A stretch of 12,033 bases of DNA from DAOTUL01 sp034437435 (lineage in GTDB: Bacteria; Chloroflexota; Anaerolineae; Aggregatilineales; Phototrophicaceae): contig CAYQJO010000127.1 in NCBI GenBank assembly GCA_964417785.1, forward strand, positions 1 to 12,033, written 5' to 3'. The position numbers and the translations under genes are program-made. Under the pieces are notes generated by a model. That model was not told where the DNA came from and searched no databases. It worked only from the letters and a program-made list of their open reading frames with translations. Below, one piece after another: positions 1 through 6,887 of this stretch. Numbering within the stretch: position 1 is the first letter of the stretch; every line of letters starts with the position of its first letter.

Positions 1-8
1 AGTTGGGT

Positions 9-1196
9 TTAAATCGGTTTGAGAACGCGGTCGCGGCGCAGCTTCTTGGTGAAAATCTGCGTATCATCAGCCATCACTTCCTGGACCGCTTCGCGCCAGG
101 CCGGGATTTTGATGTCTTTGACGGTGGTAGCCTCGTAGTTGTTTTTCATGAAAATCTCGACGATCTCGCTGCGGGCGTTGGTCGGGAGGAAAACAAAACT
201 GACCTCGCTCTGTAGCTCCTGCGACGCCTCTTCCACCGCCAGCACCAGGGCGTGGACAATCGTCTCTGGCTGGATGGTGTCATCCAGGTAAAGCTCGTCA
301 ACACGGGTGATGAGATTCTCTACCTGCCAGCCGATAATGCCGACGGTCCGACCGGATGCGTCGTCCGCCACCAGATAGCTCTTCTGACCGAAGGACATGA
401 TCACATCCATCCGGTTGATGTCCTGACCGGTAGCCCGGTTGATAAAGGACGCGATAATCTCCGCGTTGGATGGCATCCCCCGGCGCACCGCGATCCCGGA
501 TGCTTCAAGTTTGGCCTCCGCTTTGGGTGTGGCTGCGGAGGCTGGTGCCGGTTGGGGTGCTTGCTGCTGCTTCGGTTGAGCGGTGGCCTGTAACTCCGCT
601 CTTATGTTATTCCAACCGGCCTGGACCTGCTTCCAGGTCTCTTCAATATTGCCATCGTTGTTGATGACCACATTGGCAGCTTTCAGTTTTTCGCTCTGCG
701 CGGATTGGCCGAGAATGCGCTGCTTGGCGGCATCCTGGCTCATCTTGCGCTTACCGACTAACCGCATATACTGCGTTTGGGGTTTAGCGTTGACGACCCA
801 GACGGTATCGACTGCTTTCGCCAGATCACCTTCCAGCAGTTTGATGGCTTCGATTACGACAATTGACTGCTTGCTGCGGGAGACGAGTGTGTTGATCGCC
901 TGCCCGATAATGGGATGTGTGATGGCCTCGAGCTTCGCCAGGAGATCGGGATTGGAAAACACCATGCTGCCGAGTACGGCCCGGTTAATGGTCTTATCCG
1001 GATTCAAAATCGCCAGTCCGAACGCCTGGACCACCGGTTTGTAGGCCGGCGCACCCGGCGACATCGCCTGATGGGCCAGCCCATCGGCGTCAATCGTATA
1101 GGCACCCAGGTGTTGGAGCATCTGCCGCACGACGCTTTTCCCAACCGCAATATTCCCTGTGAGTCCGATTACATATTTGTTTTGCCAACGACCCAC
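9..1196 (-). CDS. coaE: Dephospho-CoA kinase with an extra C-terminal GNAT-like domain
   Basis: The N-terminal 200 or so residues look like dephospho-CoA kinase, which phosphorylates the 3'-hydroxyl of dephospho-CoA with ATP, the last step of CoA synthesis, in the cytoplasm. Seen: P-loop GNIAVGKS (14-21), the IDADGLAHQ segment (35-43) typical of CoaE, an LEAITHP segment (89-95) and a late VVINNDGNIEE segment (177-187) matching the family's conserved DxxIxNxG end. CoaE is usually about 200 residues; this protein has 395. A Gln/Pro/Ala-rich linker (about 204-232) leads to a second domain (about 234-395) with the feel of a GNAT fold (SYLVADD, VGIIGW, FMKNNYEA), but without a clear R/QxxGxG/A acetyl-CoA loop. 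Start is GTG at 1194-1196, chosen because GGAGGTGA (1201-1208) lies 4 bases upstream. The stop (9-11) is close to the window edge. Kinase assignment is firm; the second domain is inferred. Confidence 0.88.
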   Translation of the reverse strand: MGRWQNKYVIGLTGNIAVGKSVVRQMLQHLGAYTIDADGLAHQAMSPGAPAYKPVVQAFGLAILNPDKTINRAVLGSMVFSNPDLLAKLEAITHPIIGQAINTLVSRSKQSIVVIEAIKLLEGDLAKAVDTVWVVNAKPQTQYMRLVGKRKMSQDAAKQRILGQSAQSEKLKAANVVINNDGNIEETWKQVQAGWNNIRAELQATAQPKQQQAPQPAPASAATPKAEAKLEASGIAVRRGMPSNAEIIASFINRATGQDINRMDVIMSFGQKSYLVADDASGRTVGIIGWQVENLITRVDELYLDDTIQPETIVHALVLAVEEASQELQSEVSFVFLPTNARSEIVEIFMKNNYEATTVKDIKIPAWREAVQEVMADDTQIFTKKLRRDRVLKPI

Positions 1197-1243
1197 GGCT
1201 TCACCTCCGCTGCGTCCGGTTTGTTGTTGCTGTAGACGCTCTC

Positions 1244-1273
1244 AGTATACACGTAAAACTGCCAATAAACCAA
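1244..1273 (-). promoter_or_regulatory. Probable sigma70-type promoter of coaE
   Basis: On the minus strand, TTGGTT (1273-1268) and TATACT (1249-1244) are 18 bases apart. Transcription would start near 1237, giving a leader of about 40 bases before the GTG and its strong ribosome-binding site. The -35 is only a half match. Confidence 0.45.
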
Positions 1274-1288
1274 ATAAATACTTCAGTG

Positions 1289-1294
1289 TAAACT
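1289..1294 (+). promoter_or_regulatory. Possible -10 element for a leaderless hydrolase mRNA
   Basis: TAAACT lies 7 bases before the ATG at 1302, so transcription from it would start at or next to the start codon. No Shine-Dalgarno sequence is visible before this ATG, and an in-frame TAA at 1275-1277 rules out a distant upstream start. No good -35 is seen, so the call is weak. Confidence 0.3.
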
Positions 1295-1301
1295 TATTCA
1301 C

Positions 1302-2075
1302 ATGGAAATTCTGCGTGGTGCTGAACCGTTCTACTATGCCGGGGGTGATGTGGGTTGTCTGTGTCTTCATGGATTGACCGCCGCGCCCGATGAGGTGCGC
1401 TGGTTGGGTATGCATCTGGCCCAACAGGGGTTCACCGTTTTGGGGCCGCGCCTCGCCGGACATGGGGTCGATCATCGCTTGCTGCGGCGTATGACCTGGC
1501 AGGATTGGTATTTGAGCGCGTTGGACGGCTACCAACTGCTGCGCCAGCAGTGCCGGTCGGTGTTTGTGGCTGGGCTGTCGATGGGTGGCTTGCTCACGTT
1601 GAAGCTGGCGGAATCCGAGCCGGTCGATGGGGTGGCGGTGTTGGCCGCGCCGGTTCGTCTGCCCGCTATGGGTCAATTGTATCTGTCCCGCTGGACCAAA
1701 TGGGTCCGGCCCTATTACTACCGGCCAGATACCAGCGATTTTCCCCAGCGTGTGTTGGATGAGCAGCGTCGTCGGGGGACGGTCGATTGTGGCCGTCTGC
1801 GCTATGATTATTGGGCGACACAGGTCTTCGATCAGCTTTACCGCCTTATGCGTGAGGTAGATGCGGGGCTGGATCGAATTACGGCTCCCACGCTGCTGGT
1901 CTACTCCGAGAACGATAAGACTGTCCCGGTAAACAATCTCGGTTACTTGTTGGATCGGCTGCCCCATGCCCAGACTCTGCGGCTCACGCGCAGCGGGCAT
2001 GTTCTCACGCAGGATGTTGAGTATACTACGGTGCTGGATGCCACCGCTGAGTTTTTCAAACAGGTAAAACAATGA
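1302..2075 (+). CDS. Alpha/beta hydrolase (carboxylesterase / monoacylglycerol lipase type)
   Basis: A 257-residue serine hydrolase of the size of Est30-like carboxylesterases and bacterial monoacylglycerol lipases. These cleave short or medium acyl esters in the cytoplasm. Seen: oxyanion-hole LHGLTAAP (22-29), nucleophile elbow GLSMGG with Ser93, acid Asp205 in the YSENDKTVP segment, and His233 in SGH, all in the correct order and spacing. There is no signal peptide. The segment between about 120 and 180 would form the cap and substrate pocket. It is first in an operon; its TGA overlaps the ATG of the homoserine dehydrogenase gene (ATGA at 2072-2075), so the two are probably translationally coupled. 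The ATG at 1302 fits the family N-terminus but has no ribosome-binding site. The fold is certain; the substrate cannot be read from sequence. Confidence 0.88.
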   Translation: MEILRGAEPFYYAGGDVGCLCLHGLTAAPDEVRWLGMHLAQQGFTVLGPRLAGHGVDHRLLRRMTWQDWYLSALDGYQLLRQQCRSVFVAGLSMGGLLTLKLAESEPVDGVAVLAAPVRLPAMGQLYLSRWTKWVRPYYYRPDTSDFPQRVLDEQRRRGTVDCGRLRYDYWATQVFDQLYRLMREVDAGLDRITAPTLLVYSENDKTVPVNNLGYLLDRLPHAQTLRLTRSGHVLTQDVEYTTVLDATAEFFKQVKQ

Positions 2076-3061
2076 CCAACATCGCATTGATTGGATTCGG
2101 TCACGTCGGACGCGGGTTTGCCGAGATTATCCGGCAAAAAGCGGCTGCCTTGACCGCGCAGTATGGCTTCGAGCCGCGTATTGTCGCGGTTGCCACTGGA
2201 TCGCGGGGCAGCCTGGTCGATCCGGCGGGGTTGGATGTAGATAAGCTGCTAGATGGCTTCGTTGATTATCCCGGCGGCGAGCGTGGTTGGTCGCCGGAGC
2301 AGATTGTCCGCGAGAGCAACGCCGATGTGATCGTGGAGGTCAGCCCGTCTAACCTGCAAACGGCCCAACCGGCGCTGAGCCTGTGCCATGCCGCCTTCGA
2401 TGCCGGTAAGCATGTGGTGCTGGCGAACAAAGGACCGGTCGCGCTGGCCTACCGCGAACTGGCCGACCATGCCGCCCGCAGCGGGAAGACACTGCGCTTT
2501 GAGGCGACCGTCATGGCTGGCACACCATCGCTGCGACTGGCGCTTCAGGCGTTGGCTGGATGTGAGATCACAGCCGCACGCGGCATATTGAACGGCACCA
2601 CTAACTATATCCTGACGCAGATGGAAAGCGGAATGGAGTACGCTGAGGCATTGCAACAGGCGCAGGCCCTGGGATATGCCGAGACCGATCCGAGCGGCGA
2701 CGTTGATGGCTGGGATGCAGCGAGCAAGATGTTGATCCTGGCGGCGTCGGTCTTCGGTCTTGATCTGAAGATGGACGATCTACGAGTGCAGGGTATCACC
2801 GGATTGACCGCCAGCGATATTACGGCTGCCCGAAGCGCCAGTCAGCGCTGGAAGTTGATCGCCAGTATGTCGCGGGAGGGCGGCGCGGTCCAACCGGAAC
2901 GACTGCCGCTGGGCAATCCGCTGGCGGGTGTTGCCGGAGCCACCAACGCCATCACGCTGACGACCGATCTGCTTGGCGATGTGACGTTGGTTGGAGCGGG
3001 AGCCGGTGGCCGTGAGACCGGTTTCGCCATTTTGTCCGATTTGCTGGATATATACCGATGA
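2072..3061 (+). CDS. hom: Homoserine dehydrogenase, short form without ACT domain
   Basis: Reduces L-aspartate 4-semialdehyde to L-homoserine with NAD(P)H, the branch point to threonine, methionine and isoleucine. Seen: Rossmann loop GFGHVGRG (8-15), Lys120 in VLANKGPVA, the family signature GILNGTTNYIL (171-181), and the catalytic block AETDPSGDVDGWDAASK (203-219). There Glu204, Asp210, Asp215 and Lys219 line up with yeast Glu208, Asp214, Asp219 and Lys223. The C-terminal GDVTLVGAGAGGRETG segment is also typical. At 329 residues it ends with the catalytic core; enzymes with a regulatory ACT domain have over 400. Direct threonine feedback is therefore unlikely (inference). It overlaps both neighbours by ATGA. 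Only a weak AGG precedes the ATG, which fits coupled translation. Confidence 0.93.
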   Translation: MTNIALIGFGHVGRGFAEIIRQKAAALTAQYGFEPRIVAVATGSRGSLVDPAGLDVDKLLDGFVDYPGGERGWSPEQIVRESNADVIVEVSPSNLQTAQPALSLCHAAFDAGKHVVLANKGPVALAYRELADHAARSGKTLRFEATVMAGTPSLRLALQALAGCEITAARGILNGTTNYILTQMESGMEYAEALQQAQALGYAETDPSGDVDGWDAASKMLILAASVFGLDLKMDDLRVQGITGLTASDITAARSASQRWKLIASMSREGGAVQPERLPLGNPLAGVAGATNAITLTTDLLGDVTLVGAGAGGRETGFAILSDLLDIYR

Positions 3062-3996
3062 TCGATGTGGTTTGCGAAGGCGCGTCGGGGCGAATTCGTC
3101 CCAATGAAGATACTCATGTGCTGCACGATGACGGTCGCTTGCTGACGTTGGTGGCGATAGACGGTGCGACTGTGCGGGTGGCGTCGCTGGCACAACAGCC
3201 CCTGCTGGCGGCTTATCCAGAACGCCTGACCGAGGCGGCGTATTCAGCCCGGATTGCCCGTGATGCGATCCGGCAGCACATCAATCTGAATCTGCGCGAG
3301 ATGCTGCTGAAGGCTAACGAAGCGCTGGCGGCACGGCTGGCCCTGGTCTATGGCGCGGTCACGCCGCAAGCGATAATGGCGCGTGAACCCGGATTGGCCG
3401 CCCGCTATACCGATGTTCGTTTTTGTCGTCTGGTGCTGCCCGCCTGTGTGGTGACGGCAGCCCGTATTGACCGCCAGAGCCATACGCTTGGCTATGCTCA
3501 TGCTGGCGATACAGCCCTGTTTGTCTTTTTAGCTGATGGAACAGTGGAACAGTTGACGGGTGCCAACGCCCATGATGACCGGTTGTTCCAGGAAGCGCAG
3601 ACGCTTCGGGCCAGAGGACGCTCAATGGACGACATCTTGCAGGACAATCAAATCAAGCAGGCCGACATCGACAGCGGTGTTTATCACAACTACGTCGATG
3701 AGGGCGGCCAGACTCATCCGGGCCTGGGGGTGGGCGTGATCGATGGCCTGCCACAGTTGGCCGACTACATCGAAACCGGCCAGCGGTCACTGGATGGCGT
3801 AGCCGGGGTGTTTGTGTGCAGCGATGGGGCCATCTGGCCGGACGATTTACAGACGATGCAGCAGATCATCCAGACTGAAGGCGTCCGCGCCTACTATCAC
3901 CGGCTGCGGGCGCTGGAACGGGACGACTCCACCCGTGAGCGTTTCCCCCGCTTCAAAGTCCACGATGATTTCACCGGGTTATACGTGAAAATCTGA
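3058..3996 (+). CDS. PP2C-like (PPM family) protein phosphatase
   Basis: Probably a metal-dependent serine/threonine phosphatase of the PPM/PP2C fold. The scattered family motifs appear in order: NED (16-18), the metal-binding VAIDG (32-36, Asp35), AGDTALFVF (149-157, equivalent to GDSRxY), CSDG (254-257, Asp256) and VHDDFTGLYV (301-310, equivalent to DNxT). In the last motif the usual Asn is Asp304. Length (312) is a little above a bare PP2C domain, with extra sequence around residues 170-235. No membrane segment or sensor domain is present, so it is a soluble stand-alone catalytic domain. The gene starts with ATGA overlapping the homoserine dehydrogenase stop and has no ribosome-binding site of its own. 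Its target is unknown; operon position does not prove a role in amino acid synthesis. Confidence 0.75.
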   Translation: MIDVVCEGASGRIRPNEDTHVLHDDGRLLTLVAIDGATVRVASLAQQPLLAAYPERLTEAAYSARIARDAIRQHINLNLREMLLKANEALAARLALVYGAVTPQAIMAREPGLAARYTDVRFCRLVLPACVVTAARIDRQSHTLGYAHAGDTALFVFLADGTVEQLTGANAHDDRLFQEAQTLRARGRSMDDILQDNQIKQADIDSGVYHNYVDEGGQTHPGLGVGVIDGLPQLADYIETGQRSLDGVAGVFVCSDGAIWPDDLQTMQQIIQTEGVRAYYHRLRALERDDSTRERFPRFKVHDDFTGLYVKI

Positions 3997-4023
3997 ATTT
4001 TGGGTTTTCTTAAGGGTCTTACG

Positions 4024-4051
4024 TTGTGTGAGTGATGTTCTCAATTATAAT
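4024..4051 (+). promoter_or_regulatory. Promoter of the receiver-histidine kinase gene
   Basis: A perfect TATAAT (4046-4051) lies 16 bases after TTGTGT (4024-4029). The start would be near 4058. AGGGGA (4070-4075) then sits 7 bases before the ATG at 4083. This separates the kinase gene from the operon before it; no convincing terminator is visible in 3997-4023. Confidence 0.65.
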
Positions 4052-4082
4052 GTAAAAGATAGATACATCAGGGGAACGCACG

Positions 4083-5216
4083 ATGAGCAGGGCTAAACTA
4101 CTGGTGGTCGAGGATGAACCCAATCTCTTGATGGGTATTCGCGACATGTTGCAACTCGATGATTATGCAGTGATGACCGCATCAAACGGCGTGGAAGCGC
4201 TGGAAGTGCTGGAAAACAGCAACGGGACAATGCCCGATATGATCGTCTCTGACATCATGATGCCGAAGATGGACGGGTATCGATTTTTTGAGGAAGTGCG
4301 TAAGCGTCCGGATTGGGGCGAAATACCCTTTATCTTCCTCACCGCCAAAGGTGAGAAGAGTGATGTGCAGCGGAGCCGCCGTCTGGGGGTCCACGACCAT
4401 CTCGTGAAACCCTTTGAGGCCGAGGACTTGCTCCTGGCCGTTCACCAGCGGCTCAAGATTCAAGAGTCGGTCATCGGCAACAAGATTGATGCGCTGGAGC
4501 AACTCAAGCGCAGAATTCTGACCATTCTCAATCACGAGTTCCGCACCCCATTGACGATTGTGGCCGCCTACTCTGAGATGGTCAAGGAGAACTCCGACAG
4601 AATGCAAGGAGACAGTCTCCAATCGCTGGATGTGGGTGAATTACGCTTTTTTCTGAACGAGATCAATACCGGGGCGTCCCGTTTGCGCCATTTGATTGAG
4701 AACTTTATTTTGCTGGTGGAACTGGAAACCGGCGATGCGGCCAAGAACTACACCTTCTGGAAGGGGCGTGTCGAGGACTTTGGTGTATTGATCGGCGCGG
4801 TGGTAGATCGGTTCCAGAACGATGAGCGCTACGTTCACCAGTGCGAAGCATCCATTGAGTCTGATCTGCCCGCCATTACCGGCCATGGTGAATATCTCAA
4901 TGTGATGTTGAGCGAACTGCTGCTGAACGCAGCCAAGTTCTCGCCGCCCGATAAGCCGATTTCGCTGGATGCCTATTCGACGGCTGAGAGCGTGTGCGTC
5001 CGGGTCACTGACCAGGGGCGTGGGATTGCGGCGGATGAACTTGAAGTCATTTGGGATAAATTCTACCAGATTGACCGGGACCAGTTTGAGGATCAGGGTG
5101 CGGGCAGCGGTCTTGCAATCGTCAAGGGTTTGGCGGAACTGCATGAAGCCGAGGTCCGTGTGGAAAGCACAGTGGGCGAGGGAAGCAGTTTTTCCTTGAT
5201 TTTCCCCCGTGTTTGA
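4083..5216 (+). CDS. Receiver domain fused to a histidine kinase (reverse hybrid)
   Basis: A cytoplasmic signalling protein with a receiver domain first and a kinase second. Receiver (about 5-122): acidic pair Glu10-Asp11, phospho-acceptor Asp57 in VSDIMMP, Thr87 and Lys109 in LVKPF. A short helix leads to the dimerisation domain with H-box NHEFRTPL (His151), then the ATP-binding domain with N-box ELLLNAAKFS (Asn282), G1 box DQGRG (310-314) and G2 box GAGSGLAIV (339-347). No PAS, HAMP or transmembrane segment is present, so the input is probably phosphorylation of Asp57 by another kinase. No separate output regulator is adjacent. It has its own promoter. The next gene, pspA, begins 49 bases later with no terminator between, so read-through is possible. 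Domain calls are firm; the pathway is unknown. Confidence 0.92.
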   Translation: MSRAKLLVVEDEPNLLMGIRDMLQLDDYAVMTASNGVEALEVLENSNGTMPDMIVSDIMMPKMDGYRFFEEVRKRPDWGEIPFIFLTAKGEKSDVQRSRRLGVHDHLVKPFEAEDLLLAVHQRLKIQESVIGNKIDALEQLKRRILTILNHEFRTPLTIVAAYSEMVKENSDRMQGDSLQSLDVGELRFFLNEINTGASRLRHLIENFILLVELETGDAAKNYTFWKGRVEDFGVLIGAVVDRFQNDERYVHQCEASIESDLPAITGHGEYLNVMLSELLLNAAKFSPPDKPISLDAYSTAESVCVRVTDQGRGIAADELEVIWDKFYQIDRDQFEDQGAGSGLAIVKGLAELHEAEVRVESTVGEGSSFSLIFPRV

Positions 5217-5222
5217 ACGTGT

Positions 5223-5228
5223 TATAAT
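5223..5228 (+). promoter_or_regulatory. Probable -10 element of the pspA promoter
   Basis: A perfect TATAAT follows the kinase gene's stop codon by 6 bases. No good -35 at 16-18 bases is seen; TTGATT (5196-5201) is 21 bases away. The AAGGA at 5251-5255 is 10 bases before the pspA ATG. No sigma54-type -24/-12 pair is visible, unlike enterobacterial psp. Confidence 0.45.
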
Positions 5229-5265
5229 CATTTGGTGACAAACTTGAGGAAAGGACCGCGTATTT

Positions 5266-5949
5266 ATGGCTTCACTTTTTGACAAAATTAACACACTCAT
5301 CAGCGCCAATCTCCATTCGATTGTAGACCGTGCTCTGGAATCCAATTCATTGAAGGTGATGGATGAGTATATCCGTCAGGCAGAAAAAAACCTGGATGCT
5401 CTGGAGGACTCAGCGGCCACGGTCGGGGGATCGGTGAAAACCCTTAAGCGCAAGTACGAGGAGTTTGCGGCGGCGGCTGAGAAGCTGGACCGCGACATTG
5501 ATACACTGGTGTTGAAGGGTAAGGACGATCTGGCGGCAGCGGCTCAGGCCGAGTTGAACACCAAGCAGCAGCTTGCCCAGGAGTATTACGAGCAGTGGCA
5601 GGCCCAGGAACAGCAGTACCAGAATATGCTCAAGATGCGTCTTCAGCTTGAAGCCAAGATGACCACCATCCGGCAGGAGCGTGAGCATTTGCGGTCGCTG
5701 ATTGAACTGGCTGAGGCCAAGAAAGTCACGACGACCACCATCAAGAGCCTGGACGGTCTGGCGAAGACAGGCGACGCCGAGATCAACTCGATGGCCGACA
5801 AAATTCGCACCCGGCTGGATCAGGAAGATGCTCGCATGGACATCGCAACCGAGCGACTCTCCGACCAGATCGACGAAGCAGTGCGCGGCGGTGAGATCGA
5901 CCGGCAGCTTGAAGAACGTCGCCGTCGTCTATTGGGTGAGAGCAGCTAA
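5266..5949 (+). CDS. pspA: PspA/IM30 family membrane-stress protein
   Basis: A 227-residue, almost wholly helical coiled-coil protein matching PspA/IM30 in length and layout. These are ESCRT-III-superfamily proteins that coat and repair the inner face of the cytoplasmic membrane. Seen: an amphipathic start (SLFDKINTLISANLHSIVDRALE) resembling the membrane-binding helix and first core segment of PspA, then continuous charged heptads (about 30-160) rich in Gln, Glu, Lys and Arg, a Thr-rich turn (154-158), and a final helix to residue 225. There are no transmembrane segments. No PspB, PspC or PspF gene is in view. Instead the gene sits between a histidine kinase and a two-TM coiled-coil protein. 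A terminator follows the stop codon. Family assignment is firm; the trigger is unknown. Confidence 0.88.
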   Translation: MASLFDKINTLISANLHSIVDRALESNSLKVMDEYIRQAEKNLDALEDSAATVGGSVKTLKRKYEEFAAAAEKLDRDIDTLVLKGKDDLAAAAQAELNTKQQLAQEYYEQWQAQEQQYQNMLKMRLQLEAKMTTIRQEREHLRSLIELAEAKKVTTTTIKSLDGLAKTGDAEINSMADKIRTRLDQEDARMDIATERLSDQIDEAVRGGEIDRQLEERRRRLLGESS

Positions 5950-5960
5950 TTCCGCGCAAT

Positions 5961-6025
5961 CCCACAACTGGATAGAACCGGAACAGGGTCAGCGTGGCCC
6001 TGTTTTTGTTGAAACCGGTTGTGGG
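5961..6025. repeat. Outer inverted repeat enclosing the pspA terminator
   Basis: CCCACAACTGG (5961-5971) pairs with CCGGTTGTGGG (6015-6025), 11 pairs including one G-T. The intrinsic terminator hairpin lies inside. A competing pairing exists: AACCGG (5976-5981) is complementary to CCGGTT (6015-6020), and both cannot form together. Confidence 0.6.
5982..6010 (+). terminator. Rho-independent terminator after pspA
   Basis: AACAGGGTC (5982-5990) pairs with GGCCCTGTT (5996-6004), nine pairs including one G-T, with a 5-base loop, followed by a T-rich run (6003-6010). It lies 33 bases after the pspA stop and should largely separate pspA from the next gene. Confidence 0.75.
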
Positions 6026-6068
6026 GTAAACTCGTAAAGAGTAGTGGAGACGGTGAAGAAAGCAGATC

Positions 6069-6884
6069 ATGTCCGAAAGAGATCAGATACGCAACCGCGC
6101 TCTGGGCGCGATTCTACAACGCTCGATTTTAAGCTGGCAGGTGGCGGCAACGGTGATCTTCACCATCATGCTGTTTCTGCTGGCCCCCGCCCCGTTTGAA
6201 TTCTGGGAACCCTGGTTCTGGTTTGTCGCCGGTGCGCTCGCCAGCGGTGCGTTTATTGTCGCCAATTTGACCGATCCAGAAGTTGCCCGCGATGTGGTAG
6301 CCCGTCACTTTGAGGGCCAGTACGATCTGAACAGGATCAACAACCGCGTTTCACAGGATCGTCTGCGCGATGCTTTCGAGTACCGGCGCAATATGCTGGA
6401 ACTGGCGCGTTCGGCCAAAGGGGCGATGCGGATACAGTTAATGGCGACCGTCGAGGATGTGAACGACTGGTTGAGCCATATGTATGAACTGGCGCAGCAT
6501 ATAGACTCGTTCGAGGGCAATGAACTGGTCGAGCGTGACCGGCGCATGGTGCCGCAGCAGTTGGATAAGACACGCCAGCGCATGGAGAACGAGCGCGATC
6601 CGGCGGTCCGGCGCGACCTGGAACGACAGGTCCACCAGCTTGAGCAGCAGCTTGCCAACCTGGATGCGACGGTCAACAGTGTGCGCCGGGCGGAAATCCA
6701 ACTGGAAAGCACGCTGTCGTCACTGGGGACGATCTACGCGCAGATGGCCCACCTGGGCGCGAAAGAGGTCGATAGCTCGCGGGCGCAGCGGCTCCGGTTG
6801 GAAATCCAGGATGAGGTCGCGGGACTCCAGGATACGCTGGAAGCGATGGATGAGGTACAGGCGCAAAACCTGCGTCTGCGATAA
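6069..6884 (+). CDS. Two-TM membrane protein with long coiled-coil tail
   Basis: I do not recognise a named family. The first 20 residues are polar. Two hydrophobic helices follow, at about 22-39 and 47-66, separated by a Pro/Phe/Trp-rich turn (APAPFEFWEPWFW). The remaining 200 residues are charged and helical, with coiled-coil character at about 95-120 and 160-265 (a QQLDKTRQRMENERD stretch, a HQLEQQLANLD stretch and others). With two TM segments both termini should be on the same side, most likely the cytoplasm. The tail could then meet PspA, which is encoded just upstream and is also a coiled coil. This is inference: it resembles neither PspB nor PspC in sequence. A terminator separates it from pspA. 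The GNAT gene follows after 3 bases. Only a weak purine stretch precedes the ATG. Confidence 0.75.
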   Translation: MSERDQIRNRALGAILQRSILSWQVAATVIFTIMLFLLAPAPFEFWEPWFWFVAGALASGAFIVANLTDPEVARDVVARHFEGQYDLNRINNRVSQDRLRDAFEYRRNMLELARSAKGAMRIQLMATVEDVNDWLSHMYELAQHIDSFEGNELVERDRRMVPQQLDKTRQRMENERDPAVRRDLERQVHQLEQQLANLDATVNSVRRAEIQLESTLSSLGTIYAQMAHLGAKEVDSSRAQRLRLEIQDEVAGLQDTLEAMDEVQAQNLRLR

Positions 6885-6887
6885 CTC

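Noticed and set aside
583..1044. 153-codon plus-strand open frame inside coaE
   Set aside because: Antisense to the conserved CoaE domain; composition is that of a shadow frame.
1242..2087. 281-codon open frame on the minus strand
   Set aside because: It lies wholly opposite the alpha/beta hydrolase, whose catalytic triad is intact. The translated minus-strand product is His/Gln/Pro-rich with no family resemblance.
3985..4020. Terminator after the PP2C-like gene
   Set aside because: AAAAT/ATTTT could pair around CTGA, but the stem is short and only A-T, so I do not call it.
5217..5265. Sigma54 promoter before pspA as in enterobacteria
   Set aside because: No GG-N10-GC type -24/-12 element is visible; a TATAAT box is present instead.
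4641..5345. 234-codon minus-strand open frame across the kinase and pspA
   Set aside because: Both plus-strand genes are clearly real; this frame crosses their boundary and the pspA promoter.
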